This document shows, one piece after another, positions 26,921 to 39,806 of a DNA stretch of 64,000 nucleotides (positions within the stretch are counted from its first letter, which is position 1; each line of letters opens with the position of its first letter). A program made the position numbers and the translations under genes. The stretch lies in contig OX387197.1 of the NCBI GenBank assembly GCA_947561715.1, positions 4,841,001 to 4,905,000 of the forward strand, given 5' to 3'. The notes beneath the pieces were generated by a model that made no database searches, was not told the origin of the DNA, and saw only the letters and a program-made list of their open reading frames with translations. This stretch comes from Ascidia mentula. Lineage: Eukaryota; Chordata; Ascidiacea; Phlebobranchia; Ascidiidae.

Positions 26921-29900
26921 CGAAACTGATTTAAAGTTGGCGTGCGCGTAGAGCAAAATGGAGATGTCTTTCCTTCCGGCTTCCATGGCTATCGAAAGCG
27001 CGGTGCTGCCATCCTAAACAATAACCCTTGTTAAGAAAATTCCTTTCTTGAACAGCATAACAGGAGAAACATTTTTGCTCTCTGCACATCACAAAGTGAC
27101 TCACATTGTCGGCCAAGGTGGCGTCGCAAGTCTGCTGTGCCAGAAGCAGCTTCACTATTTCCAACTGGTTATGTTCAGCCGCACACATGAGGGCGGTAGA
27201 GCCGTCGTCGTCCCTCGCATTCACTTCTGCCCCGGATGAGATTAGTAACTGCGACGTCCGCAATCGGCCATGACTGACTGCCAACATCAGCGCAGTTTGG
27301 CCCGCTTCCTTAGCGTGACAGTTGATGTCCGATTTCTACACAGAAGTGGGGGGTTAGTTTGTGTTTGTTGTGAGGCCAAAACAATGGTTTAATGGTTTGA
27401 AAGATTGAAAGACGTTTCGTGGCTGGAGGCAACAACATTACTTCAATGATTTTAAGAAAACAGGAGTTTTGCAAAAAGCTCACTGTCTCGCTTATAGTTA
27501 ACCAAACCCAAAACGTCTATGTTATCAAATATTCCATAAACATTGCTAACTTTCCACTTTGTGGAAATTAGTGTGCCTGCTGGTGTAAAAGCTAGCACAG
27601 TGCCATTTCAACAGTTGCACTGATGAGACCTTACAGGTCGAAACAGTGCGTGTACACACCCTGTCTGCAGCTTTCCAATATTATGGCTTTTTTGCACATA
27701 TATTGTTAACTTATTTTACAGATAAGGTGACCAAACATAACTGGATTAATATTTCGTGTACCTCGAATAGGACTTTAATGATTTTGGCATCTTCGTCGCT
27801 ACGTATTTCGCAAAGAGCAGCCAGCATTGAAGCTGTGTAACCGGCTTGGTTTGCCTTGTTTACGTTCAACTCATCGATTCCCAGCAACAGTTCAACGATA
27901 TCCATCTTGCCGTGTGAAATGGAGTAATGCAAAACAGTGTTTCCCTAGAAAAAAGTAGAGACCGTTTTACCACAAAAGTGTTTCCAAAAATGAACATGAA
28001 CAACTCAGCCTTTTTGCAATTAGCTCGCTGTGTAACTGTAGCCACACTAGTAGTTATCAAAAATCTTTTCGTTGTGAAAAGTTCTGGACCTGGTTAGTTT
28101 ACCAGCTAGTTCAGGGCTACACTAACCAGCTGCACTGATGAGGCCTTTCGGGTCGAAATCAGCTCAATGATTATTGTGGCTATTTTGGTTCTTATACGTT
28201 TGTAGAAAAATGTACACACTCAACATTTGAGCGCTGTTTCGCTCATAAAAGGAAGCCGCAAAAAAGTGGATTGATCAAAAAAATAAATTCCAAGAATTCA
28301 ACTCACGCTTCCGTCCGTCATGTTCACCACCTTCCGCAGCACTGGAAGCGAGGTGTCAGCAAGATCGGTGACGAAATCATCGAGGTTTTTTTTCGAGGAA
28401 TCACAGCAGGCGGCCACACGAAACCACTCTTCCTGGACCAGCAAAGTTGCGGAAGTCTGAATGAAAAATGTATTTATTAAGTACACTTAAAGAAGGACTT
28501 GATAAAAGCAAAATCCGCCCGGTGAGATGAAGGGGTATATATTTCACCCTATATGGGTATTGTCAGTTCTATGATGTAAAAACAATCATATTGCGCAATA
28601 AAAAAATGTTAAACTGTATAAAAAACATAAATAAAAATCAGAAAATAAATTTGTGACTATTGTGCTGCAGTAGTTCCAAACATTTACATGTTCAGTTTTG
28701 TGAGTTTCTTTATGTTAAATATACACACAACAAAAACAAAACAAGAACGGTAAAACAAAAAAAGGCGTTAAAATGTCAAAACATTTTAATACATCTCGAA
28801 AATGTTTATGTTAGCGGCCAAATTTAATTGCACTGGATACAACAGATGCTCGAAGACAGTTTAAACACAGCAGTACGGTGCAAGTGCTCATTCCAGAAAC
28901 TCGAAACACTCACCAATTCATTTCGTTCTACGGATTTTGGGTTTCGAAGATGTTTCTCCAACACGTCGCAAGCATCGAGCACTTCCGACGTAAACTGGTA
29001 TCTGCGTAATAATAATCCATTTAACAAACATGCAGCACATAAAGTTGCCCAAATTTACCGAAACAAATCACTTTGTCGCCAACAAAATAAAAAATAAATG
29101 GCCAACAAAAAAGAAAATTGCAAAAAAACAGTCTTTCAGGGCAGGATTAAGTCCAGTATTTCGGACAAGCGAATTGTGAGAACAACATATTCTTTCAATC
29201 AAAGTTGGATGTTTTGTTATTTTTAAATGAATGCCCTCTGTAACATATATTTTATCACAGTGGTAATTAATTATCAGTAAAATATCTTGCAGTAGAATAT
29301 TAGCGTTCAAACTCACTTGGTGTTGTTAAGTTGAGGTGGTGGCAACGTGGGTAATGGAAGGGATGACGTCACTTTACTCTCGCCAAAATCAACGTTGCTC
29401 AACTCCTTGGAAGAACCTAACTCCTCCTGCTCCTGCTCCACAGGACTCGTCTTCTTCACAAACTCATCGCTGTATGTCCACTGAGGTTTCGCCTCGGAGA
29501 TGTTCTCCTCCTCAACTTTGATGTGGATGTTTTTGTTTTCTTCCGACTCAACTTCTTCTTCTTCTGAGGCCTCGTCGTCGCTGCTGCAAGTAAGTTCCTC
29601 GTTATCGTCATCCGACTCCTCTTCAGAGGAAGATTCCTCCTCACTGGAGGTCCTGAAGAAAATTGACGACGTGAGTATTTATTTTTTTTTCTTTTCTTGC
29701 TGGAAGATTTTATTGGTTTTCGGAAACTTAATGATGAATATTTTAATAAAACAGGTTGTGATATTTTCAAATTTCTTTGCAGAGTGAAACCGAATGAATG
29801 TTATTACTTACTCGTCAGTCTTAACTCCCTCGGCAAAACGAAGAAACTTCTTCTCTCGCACGGGAGTTCCGGGTTTTTTCATAATTGATTTCAGTTCGCC

Positions 29901-32900
29901 TTCCAAACCTAAACAAAAGTTCGACTCAAAACTTTGGATTTTCGTCTTTAAAAAAAACTCTTTTTTGAAAAAAAAACTCACCGGGAGAAGGCAATGGCAA
30001 AAGGGTCGGCCGCTGCATCTCCACGTCGCTGTCGTCATCTTCGCTGTCGTCATCAGTGGATGACGTCATCAACGAGAGCGATGCCAGGATAGCGGGTGAC
30101 TGGGTCGGGACATTTGCCGAGTCCGTGACGTCGGTTGCGGGGGAGCTGCTTTGAAAGGCGGGGTTAACGAAGCGTGAAATTTTATCCGATTCTTGTTGTT
30201 CTGAGTCAGGTTTTCCGTCGGTCTCGTCCCAAACCTCGGCGATGTTTTCGTAGTTTTTTGCGAGAAGGTTTTGCTGCTCAGCCAGGAGGGATTCAACCTG
30301 AAAAAGGCATGGAATCAGATCAGCATCGTTTTTGCCTCAACTAAGTTATGGTCTAATGGGCAAATCCTATTAAAAAGTTCATTCATCACAGAAATCCAAA
30401 AAAGGCAATTAAGGGTTGTTGCCGTGTTGAAAAATGCATCCCAAGTTATGTGACATGACGCTCCGCCAAAAACCACGACATTATCATCGGAACATAATAC
30501 TACGTGCATATTAGGCTATTTAAAGAAGTATCGAATGCAACCACAATGATAAAGCATTTAAAAGGTAAGCCGCAACCTATGCAATTGACATTTACTGTTC
30601 GCCCAAAGGCGCATTGCTTTCAAAACAAGGAACATCTTTTCGAACACCATCAACAAAACGGTCTCGCATGTATTAAATGAATGTAGGAATACAAACGGAC
30701 CACCAACACAACAAACAGCCAATCGCGACCAGACACTTAGTAAGTAATTATTGTGTAAGTATAACACGTGTTCACAAACTTTTAAATTCTTACCTTGTCA
30801 ACGTAGCTGTCAATCTGTTTCGAACTCGACACCTGCTCATGCAACAAGTCCGCTGTATCCGTTGAAGCATCTCTGGCATCAACCCCGATTTCCTGTTCTT
30901 CGGAAGAAAATATCTCCGGATCGTATTGAGTTGTGCTCGACTCTAGCGCCACCTCGCGTGTGTTGGCAAACGAGGAAACCAAAATCGGTAAATTTTCGAA
31001 GCAATCCGTACATTTGTCTGACGTATCGACAAACGGCGTGTTGGTGGTGACGTCAGCGGTGGGAGGTTGAATGTCCGCCGAAACTGACACCGATTCAACC
31101 GGAACGCTGACAGTGTTAACAGCCTGCTCGGAATAGCTAACTTGTTCGGTGTTGGTCGCAACGCAGGATACTTGGAATATTTCGTCACTGCCGCAAGCGA
31201 CGTCCTTTTGGTCGGCATAGCAACACCATCTCCCTGTCGTGACGTCAGTGGCCGATGCTTTGTCCGCTGACTCCACTTTCCTTGGTCTTGCCTCACAGCC
31301 AACAGAACGCATCTCTTTCACATCCGGGACATCGGTCGCCACGCAAGCGTCTTCATACTGCCTCACAAAATCTAACCCACACGCAGCGTCGAACAGAGCA
31401 ATCAAGTCGTTGCAGCTGGTTGCTTTGGTCATTGTTGGCCACTCCACTGGCGAGGTCGCTACTGAAGTTGTTTGGCTGTGGTTTCCCACACAAGCTTCTG
31501 CGAGGGCTATTAGGTCAGAGGTAGCCGTCGAGTTGTCGGTCGTTTTAACCCGAATTGGGGCAACAAGCGTGCTCGCATCTGAATACTGGCGCTGTATTGT
31601 TAAGGTGGACCGATCCAACATCTGGTAAAATAAAACGAAAATACTGGTGATTTACAAAGTTCGGTTGCTTCACGAAGCAAAGGAAAAGCACGAGTTTTCG
31701 GGCAACTAATTGTGTTATAGTTTCGTCCCGTACCGTAAAGTGGAACAAATTCACGCAGTGAAAATGCGGAAAAGGGTATATTTGGCACCAACAGTTTTAA
31801 CTGAACAAAGTCATTGTACAGTATCATACACTTCTTTGATTTATAACCACATGTGAACAATTATTTTTTACCAAATGTAACATCTCTTGCTATCCACAAT
31901 CAACACAAACAAATATTGACAAAATCGGAGGTACTACAGTATTTGAATCGCTCGGAACCACCAATAAGTTCAATCGTAACCCCCAATAAGAGCAACGTTT
32001 ACGGCTGCTTACCTCGTAAAACACGTCGTTACTGCAGCCCACGCTATTTGTCTCCACAACGGACGTTTGAACTCCAGCGGCAAAGGTTTCCAAATAGGTT
32101 TGAGCGCAACTGTCGACTGTGGCTGTACTTTCAGTGCTGGCAAAACGACTTTCGTACTGCTTAGGGGGAGGCGGAAAAATATCAAAAGCGGCGTCAATGT
32201 CACATGGTTCCACGTTGGCCCCAAACGCCTCCACTTCGGGCCTCAAGTCGTCACAGGACGCTGCAGTATCCGTAAAAGACTTCTCGGCTTTCGAGTAACA
32301 AACAACATCCCAAACTGATTCCGTGTCGCCCACAGCTAGAGATCGGTATTTGCGCTTCGGTGGCAGGGGCGGTCCGGTTTTCGTTCGCGGGGAGGGTTCG
32401 TTCGAAACCGAGCGATGCAAGGTGGGGGGTGAAAGGGTGTGGGGGCTCCGCGGGGATGGGAGGGAGGATTGGGAGGAGGCGGAAGACGAGATGCCACTGG
32501 ATGAAGTGGAGAGGAGGGATTTTCGAGGTGAGTGCTTCGTTTCTGGTGAAGCTGGAAGTTTTGCAAAAGAATAACAACAATTAGCTTTTCTAATAGTAAG
32601 CTGCAGATAGGCCCATTGTTTCGACCTAAGGTCTTATAAATGCAGCTATGGTGCGACTTACAACCATTTTGTCAGTTAAATAGCCAACAAGACTTCCACT
32701 TCTTGGTGACTATTTAGCCACCATTAATCATTAGATACCAGACTAGTTAAAACCCGCCGAAAACCAATCAACATTTAGCTTGTTCTTAAATATTTCCATT
32801 TAATGAGACAAAAACTATAAATACCCTAAAAACCTGCGTTGCAGGATCGCCAACGTGGGTGTCCTGGAAAAAGATTGGTAAAGACTTACCCAGGCCCTCG

Positions 32901-35900
32901 CCGTCTTGCTGGTATCCATTGAGTGACAAATGCGAATAATTCCCATTTTCCGTTTTCTGCAGCTCGTCCAGAAGATGCTGCTTCTCTTGCTGCAGGACGG
33001 ATATTTTCACTTGCAACACTGGTATCGTCTTCACCTGAATAGACAACAGACATCATTTTTTAAAGATAAATATTGGCCTGAAAAATTCGTGAACATTTTT
33101 GTGTACTTGAACGAGTTGAAACGTCAACTCAAAAACATATTTTTGTACAAGCACGAAATGAAATTTTCCGTCTACCAAGGGCTGTTACTTCAAATCAACT
33201 GAACCTAGCTTACCTGATCCTCCAGTTCCCTCAACCTGGACAGGGCCGCAGTCATCTGCTCCCTGACAAGTTGGAGATGCTGGGGAGTAACCTGACCCCC
33301 GCTCAAGATGCTTCCCAAACTTCTTGGGGTCAAAGCCCCACTCGTTGACCCAGGGCTTGTGGTGCCACGTGACTGTGACTAAACAAATATATTTACATGA
33401 AACATCGATAAATAGATATAGCTGTTTGTGTGCCCGTTAGTGTAAAAGCAAGCACAGTGACACAGTCAACAGCTGCATTGGTGAGACCTTACAGGTCGAA
33501 ACAGTGTGTTCACCCTATCTGCAGCTCCCAATGGTTATTATAGATATAGTTGCTTTGAATGAAAAGGCAAAAGCCGCATGCGTTACCTATACGACTTGCC
33601 GAACTAATTTACAACTGTAGCAATGGATTTAGGTTACGTTTGGCTTGCTCGTTATTCCATATATGGTAGTTTGATTCACGCCTTGAGATTACAAACGAAT
33701 GAGATCATGTAGTGCAATGACACACATAGAGAATTACTTACGTTGTTGTAGCCGTTGTGGTGTGACACTTGCGGCGGATGGTCAGACGATTTGTTGCGCT
33801 TCGTGCGGAATGACCTGAAAAGACAACAAGGTTATGACGTAACGCAATGTGACCTTACAGTGGTTACGTTGCGTTGTCTTTGTTGCTGCAAAACAACTAT
33901 ATACGTGTTACAACCGCCTCTCACAGAAATATTTCTCATAAATGTTTGCATGTATAGTTTATATTTTGCATTCGCATTGAAATGTATTGGGTGGCCGTGT
34001 TCCAGCCTTGTTTGCAATTCCATTACAATTATAGGGTATATACGCACCAGCAAGGCATCTTGGCAGATTTAGGCATTGGCAATGTTACATTACAACAAGC
34101 AACACATAATGGTAACCGCTGAATCTAAAAAAACATATTCTAGAGGTTTTAAAACAGATGCGTAGTATGTCAAACTAGATCCAATGCAGCATATGCACAC
34201 AGAGCAGCCATGGCGCTTCTGTGATCTAGGACTGTTATTGTAATCAAACATTGACAAGGTCGAATGAACTGGCTTCGTCCAGCACACAGGAAAATCTCCG
34301 GAAACTACGTAATGGCGGAAAGGCCTCGTTGCTACGATGTATATGCTAAAAATGCATACTCGTGCATACACAACACTCCTATCTGATGCACTCTATTCTT
34401 TTATCACAAAATATTCACGACAAACGCTGCGTGCGTGTACTTCGGATGCAAACCCATCTCCGCGCACTGGATACGCAAATACCATGTGAGTACTTGCAAC
34501 TTTGCTACGGTGTGCTTCGCTCTGTGCTATATATAACTAAGGGCAATCTGTGTCGAAAAAACCTCCAAGTGCTTGAGCTTCCAACGCTTACATTGACACG
34601 ACATCAAACGTCTGTATAACACAACAAGCAGACGAGTCCCTTATCAACCCCACGGCACTCTACTTTGAAGAACAAGCGCACCTGAAATCGTACTGTCCAC
34701 CCCATTGGCGAAGAAACAACACGACAGAACGCCCAGCAACCGCGTTTGATACCACTCTGCTATCGTCACCTTGCCAGATAGCGTGCTTTGTGGATTATCA
34801 CCGGCTAGTAATTGGCACGCACGACCACGCTGTGTCCCTTCTTTGCATTATGTTGCAGCCTGAAGTGCTGAAAGGTGCGTGTTGCCTCAGGTGACCTGGA
34901 AGGCGCGAAGTGATTGCTTCCCTTTCGCGCTGTGAACGAGTTTGTTTTTGTTCCACCATTCACACTTGTTCTTGGCAACAATTGCGTTTTCAGGCGCAGC
35001 AGCAACATCAACAAAAGAAGAAGAATGTGAGATAATTGTAAGCGATTTTCGGGCTTCCACTTCGCGACCGTAGTTATGCTTTGGCGGCGTTTTTTCTGAC
35101 ACTTTATATATAATTTCTTCAGAAACGAAAGCCAATAATTTGGGCGAGCCACAATTTATCACAAAGGAAAAATACTAGGTTGCCACAACGGGTGCCGAAT
35201 TTCTTCAACATATGATAAGAAAAAGTATGTCTTATTGCTTATAGAAGAAGTCCCCAACCCAACGTACAAACAAAATAAAGTGGTATATAGACAACAAAAA
35301 GATTGGGACCTCCTGATTTAAATTAAGCAACCGAGACCGTGATATTTATGCGGGGTTCCCATGGAAACACGCTTCCAACCAATCAAAACCAAACGACAGC
35401 AATCAGAACGAAATAAACACCATCTGGTTTTTGCAAACCGAAACCTACGTATCGGCGCTCGAGGATCGAAATCGTCCCCTACGATTAACGGAATCCGATT
35501 ATCGTTATCGCGTTTCTTTGCTCGATATCGGCGATCTGATGTACAAACACAAGCATTTGTTTATCGGATAATTATGGAGGGACACGAGCGCAGTTGGAAA
35601 GTTGCGATGCGTGAGAATAAAATAACTGTTTACTCTCTGCACCAAAGGTTTTTTGAAACTCTTGTCAAGATCTAGACAAGTTTGAAAGTTGAGTAAGTTG
35701 ATTTCGAATGTTAGTGGTTAGGTTGTTGTTAAACTCTTCCGTCGTTTTCTTCTAAGACCATCGGGTAGTTAAATTCATAGGAATAACGTTACGCAAAACA
35801 CTTTAGCTGTTTGTATGTTCATAAACACAGGCTGAATTCATCACGTACATGGGCCTCAAAAGCCTTAATATTTTTTGTTTGACCTCGCATCGTCTGGTAT

Positions 35901-38900
35901 ATTTGTCTGTTTCGTTTAGGAATATTTGGTAACTGGTGGGAATTCCACACCGTGACGTCACAGAAGTATATTTGTGACGCACTTTAATATCGCACAAGGA
36001 AGTGCTCGCGAGACTGAAGTTTGTTACAAGTTCACGAGCGAATTTCCTCCAGACAAAACCCCATAAGCCTTATTCTCGCATCCGATCCAACAGGACGTAG
36101 CGTCCTGCAACACAGGCTGGTCTGATATTGCAGCGCAGTATACATTATCGGAAATTTGCTCATTCATGAGAATCCATTTCAAAATCAGGATTTCTCCCTC
36201 TGCAACACTGAGACAAGCTTGAGATTCTACAGCTGATAGCTAAATTTCGTCCCCTAAATATAGGTAAAAAATCGCATCGTATCGTTAAACTGTCAACTAG
36301 CTTTGAAGTTTGGGGTTTTGGAGCCATATCGCCTGGAAAGGTTATGTCTGCAATTATGAAAATTCCTACAACGCAGTGAATCTACCACGCATACGTGAAA
36401 AAAATCCATTCAAACGAGAGTTATGTCAAATATGCATCAGTACACGCCTTTTTAATAGCTTAAACTCCACCACTTGCTTACCAACATTACCGGGCAACCG
36501 CTACCGACTGAACTATGACACAACAAATTCAACTGGCGTCTAAATATAGCGAATCAGCGACGAAGAGGAGTAACAGGAAATTAAAGAGAGGTCATTGATG
36601 ATGGCATTAGATTAATTCGTTGTTGACCAAAGCGATTGGCCACAGAGCGTTTGCAAAAATGCGGCGTTGCGTTGCCGCTTATTGCTAAGATTTTTCATAA
36701 TGACCAGCAGATACTGTAAACAAAACAGTCCGCGTTGTGTTGTTTAAGTTCCGACTTATATATTATCCACTCCTTATTATTGGTCCTTATGTTTCAACGT
36801 TTATAAGAGGAATTTTCGGGTTCCAATACCAAAGGCAATTTGTGACCGGGGTTTGATGTGTGGTTATACTAGCTTTTATTAAATTTGTATCAAATACTGA
36901 CAAACCATGACTCACCATTGCGAACAAACACGCCAGAATAACGTGTTGTTTAAATTGAATGAACGGCTGAGAAAGTCTGAATTGGAACGGTAGAAACAGC
37001 TGAATTTACGTGTTCATATGTAAATGAAGTGTGTTCGTACTTATCACATCACAATCACTGCCTTTCGACGTAGTTTGTTTGTGTGAAGTATCAAAGTAAC
37101 AATATATTTTGTGCATTGAGGGCTCAAAAATATAATGCGTTGGTGTTGTAAAGCTCAGAAGTTGCCGACAAACGGCATGACTACAAAAACAGCCTGTGCT
37201 ATTGCTTAGCAAATCAAACAAGACCTACAAAACAAACGTTACGTAATGCTTTTTGTCCAACAAAATCAACCTTTCAAGTCGATCCAGCCGTAAATTACGG
37301 CCCTCAGTATCGCACACGAACTATTGTGCGTTACAGCTTATGATTTTCAAAGGTCGTGTGCTCCCTGTCAGTCGTCACCGATGTATTGGATGTAACGTTG
37401 GCATCGTTTGTGTGCACAGCCAGTTTATGGATATTATGATGTTGGTTTGAGACAGACTGCTGACTCAATTGGGTCTTGTGTCAATCGCCAAGTCTTTTGT
37501 GCGGTGTAGTGACATTCGGAGTAGAGCTTTTGCGAACTTCAAATATGACCAGTGTATACTTTTTACAATACCAATAATTCGGCCCGGCTAAATTTGCAGA
37601 ATGGTTTGATTTTTATGTCAAATGATCCATTGTTAGTCGTCGTTGGGTTCTGCCACATTTATGTGTTTGTGTTTAATTCAAAACAATAAAAACAAAAACA
37701 GAATGTCAACAGCAAGCCATTTGGGAACAGTTTTTTTTAGGCAAAAGTATCCAATCCTAAGTTTTGCATAGATAAAGCCATAATGACACAGCATTGGGTT
37801 AAATGAGTTTGTGTCGAATAACAATCGAAGTTGTAAAAACACTGTGACACGAATATGAGCACAGGACTTGGCACAAAACTCTAACACAAGATATTAGGCC
37901 CGAAACACAACTACATGTTCTTCATAATATGTCACCTGAAAGCCTCCAATCTTCTCCTTGTTTCCATCAACGTATTTTCGGCGTGTGCACTGGAGCGTAA
38001 CCCGTCACATGTCCCATCGCTCGCGAGTGAATCCAAGCTCTCATTGGATGGGCCGCCGGCCAGTCTGAAACGATGGTAAAAAAAACACTTAAAGATTGCT
38101 ACAGAAAAAATAGCCACTAATACAGAACTTAGGCTTACAAAACATTTGCAATTAGGCCTGCACGTGCGAATTAACGCGGATATCATTTGTTAAAATCGAA
38201 TCACGAGCTCACGCAATTACCGCAACAACGCTGTGAGTTAATTGTTCATTATGTCCCGTGTTAATAATGTTTACACTGGGCGGTGTTCTGAGGTCAGTAA
38301 TTAGCCACGACGTTCACAATCGATATATGCAAGGGTCCAAGCAATTGTTCCACTACATGTTTTACAGAAACACTTAGCACTAGGGATCATTGCGATTACC
38401 GGTAATCGATTTACAGAAAAACATCTTAGAAACGTTTTGTTGCATGACAACCAGCTTATTTGCAATGCGAATCTTAGGAATGTTACGTTTTCAGATGTTA
38501 AGACTTAAACCAAGTCATTACCCTGCATAGTAAAGCGCTAATAAACACATACCGTAAATATGTTAATGTTTTATTCTCACCTTGCTTGTATTTGCTGAAA
38601 GTGTGGAGTATTGCTTGTAGTGGAAGTCGTGCGCGATCTCGGCTTTCGCAAAGACGACGTCCTCTTAAAATTTTGCCCGGACTCTGTAGAAAAATACCGA
38701 CTGTTTGATTTTTCTTCCACAACCCAAACGTACTTTCGCATAAACGACATTGGTTCCAAATAGTCATTTGCGGATCCTTTTGCCCGTTTTAGCCGCAGCA
38801 ACAATACGCTTACGAGTTAAAGCTCGATCTAACAACAAGTCTCCTACACCACAAAGTGGTTGAACCCTTTGAAAAGGGGACTTTAAACTCGAAATCGAGC

Positions 38901-39806
38901 GCCCTTGATCGACAACAGTTGTATGGAAGTTTATGAAAATTGCTGGTACTTGAAATGTGAGCAAGGTATCATGGCACACTGAAATTCATATTGCGCAGTA
39001 CTACTGTGGCTACACTACACTACACTACACCATTGCACAATAATGCTTTTTTGGTAAATATACCAAAGGACGTTGCGTAATTTGTATGGCGTTTCCAATT
39101 TCGCTACATACAGTCATGATTTATGCTGTAAATCGTCAGAGGGTAAGTATTTTTATGATAAAACCTGAATTTAAGCGGCAGAAAATTTCAAAGGCTATTT
39201 GTAAACACACAACTGGTGAAAGTTGACAGCGACTCCTAATTTGTTTTGACTTACTGAGTTCCTCGCAGTACTTGACGAAATCCAAGTTTAGGTGTGTCCC
39301 GTAAGGAGTACGTAGACCATATCCTTCCGACGTCACTTCCGGCCGTATTTCGTCTAGGGCTTCGAGGTGGCCCGCTCCTGTAACGGATCAGTGGTTATAA
39401 ACGTAGCAGTGACGACACACTCTACATTGAAATTTGTATCAAAACAAATCGAATCGTTTTTATCGAAGCACAAAAACTGCTACGTACATATACATTAAAC
39501 ATGTTGTGGCAAGAATACCCAGAAAATCATAAGGGTTATTTAGTCACGCGCCCGTAACAGTACTTGTAGACGTTTGGAACAGAACCATAACCCACTAAAT
39601 CCAACAACAAACATACAAGCGCATAGAAACTTTTCTCTATTTAGATATAAGCCAAAATAAACCAAAATTCGAGGCAGCAAAGGTCAGTGATATAACAGTC
39701 TAGACTGCAAAAAAGATGAAAAGCAACAGTTAGCTGTGTGTAATACGACAAGTTACAAACCTTTCTTCAAGTGTTTCAGCTTTCGAAGGCCCACAATACT
39801 CAACAT
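26921..39806 (-). CDS. KANK: KANK (KN motif and ankyrin repeat protein)
   Basis: Seventeen exons in transcript order: 39761-39806, 39255-39377, 38581-38776, 37936-38064, 33742-33814, 33214-33378, 32890-33034, 32013-32551, 30794-31621, 29982-30297, 29812-29908, 29317-29652, 28914-29001, 28307-28456, 27762-27944, 27105-27335, 26921-27013. They give 1,246 codons, all in phase; the final exon is unresolved. The KN motif ([18 protein letters not shown], residues about 39-56) binds talin. [12 protein letters not shown] follows, then the liprin-binding coiled coil (about 220-275, with [16 protein letters not shown] nearly as in KANK1). A long Ser/Thr-rich middle contains VETNSVGC. Then come [23 protein letters not shown] and a Ser/Asp/Glu-rich acidic run. 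EWFRV (about 1037) precedes the C-terminal ankyrin repeats (about 1078-1246; [24 protein letters not shown]), the KIF21A-binding part in vertebrates. KANKs act at the cell cortex, linking focal adhesions to microtubule capture. The third exon has a poor polypyrimidine tract and is the least certain. Confidence 0.93.
27614..27671 (+). ncRNA. Hammerhead ribozyme motif, copy 1 (complete core)
   Basis: In order: stem I strand GTTGCA (27614-27619); core CTGATGA (27620-27626); stem II GACC/GGTC around a TTACA loop (27627-27639); core GAAA (27640-27643); short stem III starting CAG and closing with CTG; cleavage triplet GTC (27663-27665); stem I return strand TGCAGC (27666-27671). All conserved hammerhead positions are present with type I topology. 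It lies in a KANK intron, antisense to the gene. Such motifs in animals are known from small non-autonomous retroelements. Whether this copy cleaves is untested. Confidence 0.8.
28128..28181 (+). ncRNA. Hammerhead-like motif, copy 2 (diverged 3' half)
   Basis: Core CTGATGA (28135-28141) and GAAA (28155-28158) are intact. Stem II is GGCC/GGTC around TTTCG. The 3' half differs from copy 1: ATCA/TGAT can form stem III, followed by ATT as a permitted cleavage triplet. The return strand TGTGGCT pairs with AGCTGCA through two G-U wobbles but is displaced by two extra bases. It sits in the KANK intron upstream of exon 27762-27944. Confidence 0.6.
32599..32647 (-). ncRNA. Hammerhead-like motif, copy 4 (decayed, minus strand)
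   Basis: Read on the minus strand: AGCTGCA, a degenerate first core segment TTTATAA, stem II GACC/GGTC around TTA, GAAA, CAATGGGCC, TATC, TGCAGCT. Stem I (7 bp) and stem II are perfect, but the first core segment no longer matches CTGATGA, so it is unlikely to be active. It lies in a KANK intron in the sense orientation. Confidence 0.6.
33421..33540 (+). repeat. Dispersed repeat carrying hammerhead-like copy 3
   Basis: This segment shares a longer block with the flank of copy 1: GTGTAAAAGC, AGCACAGTG, then the ribozyme-like part at 33471-33526, then CAGCT and a CCAAT-type end. In the ribozyme-like part stem I (AGCTGCA/TGCAGCT) and stem II (GACC/GGTC) are perfect and GAAA is kept, but the first core segment reads TTGGTGA, with two changed core bases, so activity is unlikely. 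The shared flank shows that copies 1 and 3 are members of one short interspersed family. Confidence 0.7.
38393..38408. promoter_or_regulatory. 16 bp perfect palindrome with two GATTA half-sites
   Basis: CGATTACCGGTAATCG is perfectly self-complementary and holds two inverted GATTA cores separated by CCGG, as a paired K50-homeodomain (Otx/Gsc-class) site would. It lies in a KANK intron. Function is inference only. Confidence 0.3.

Noticed and set aside
35240-35312. Short inverted ends resembling a hAT MITE (GTCCCCAACC and GATTGGGACC)
   Set aside because: Ends match only partly and no target duplication is visible; kept as a possible fragment only.
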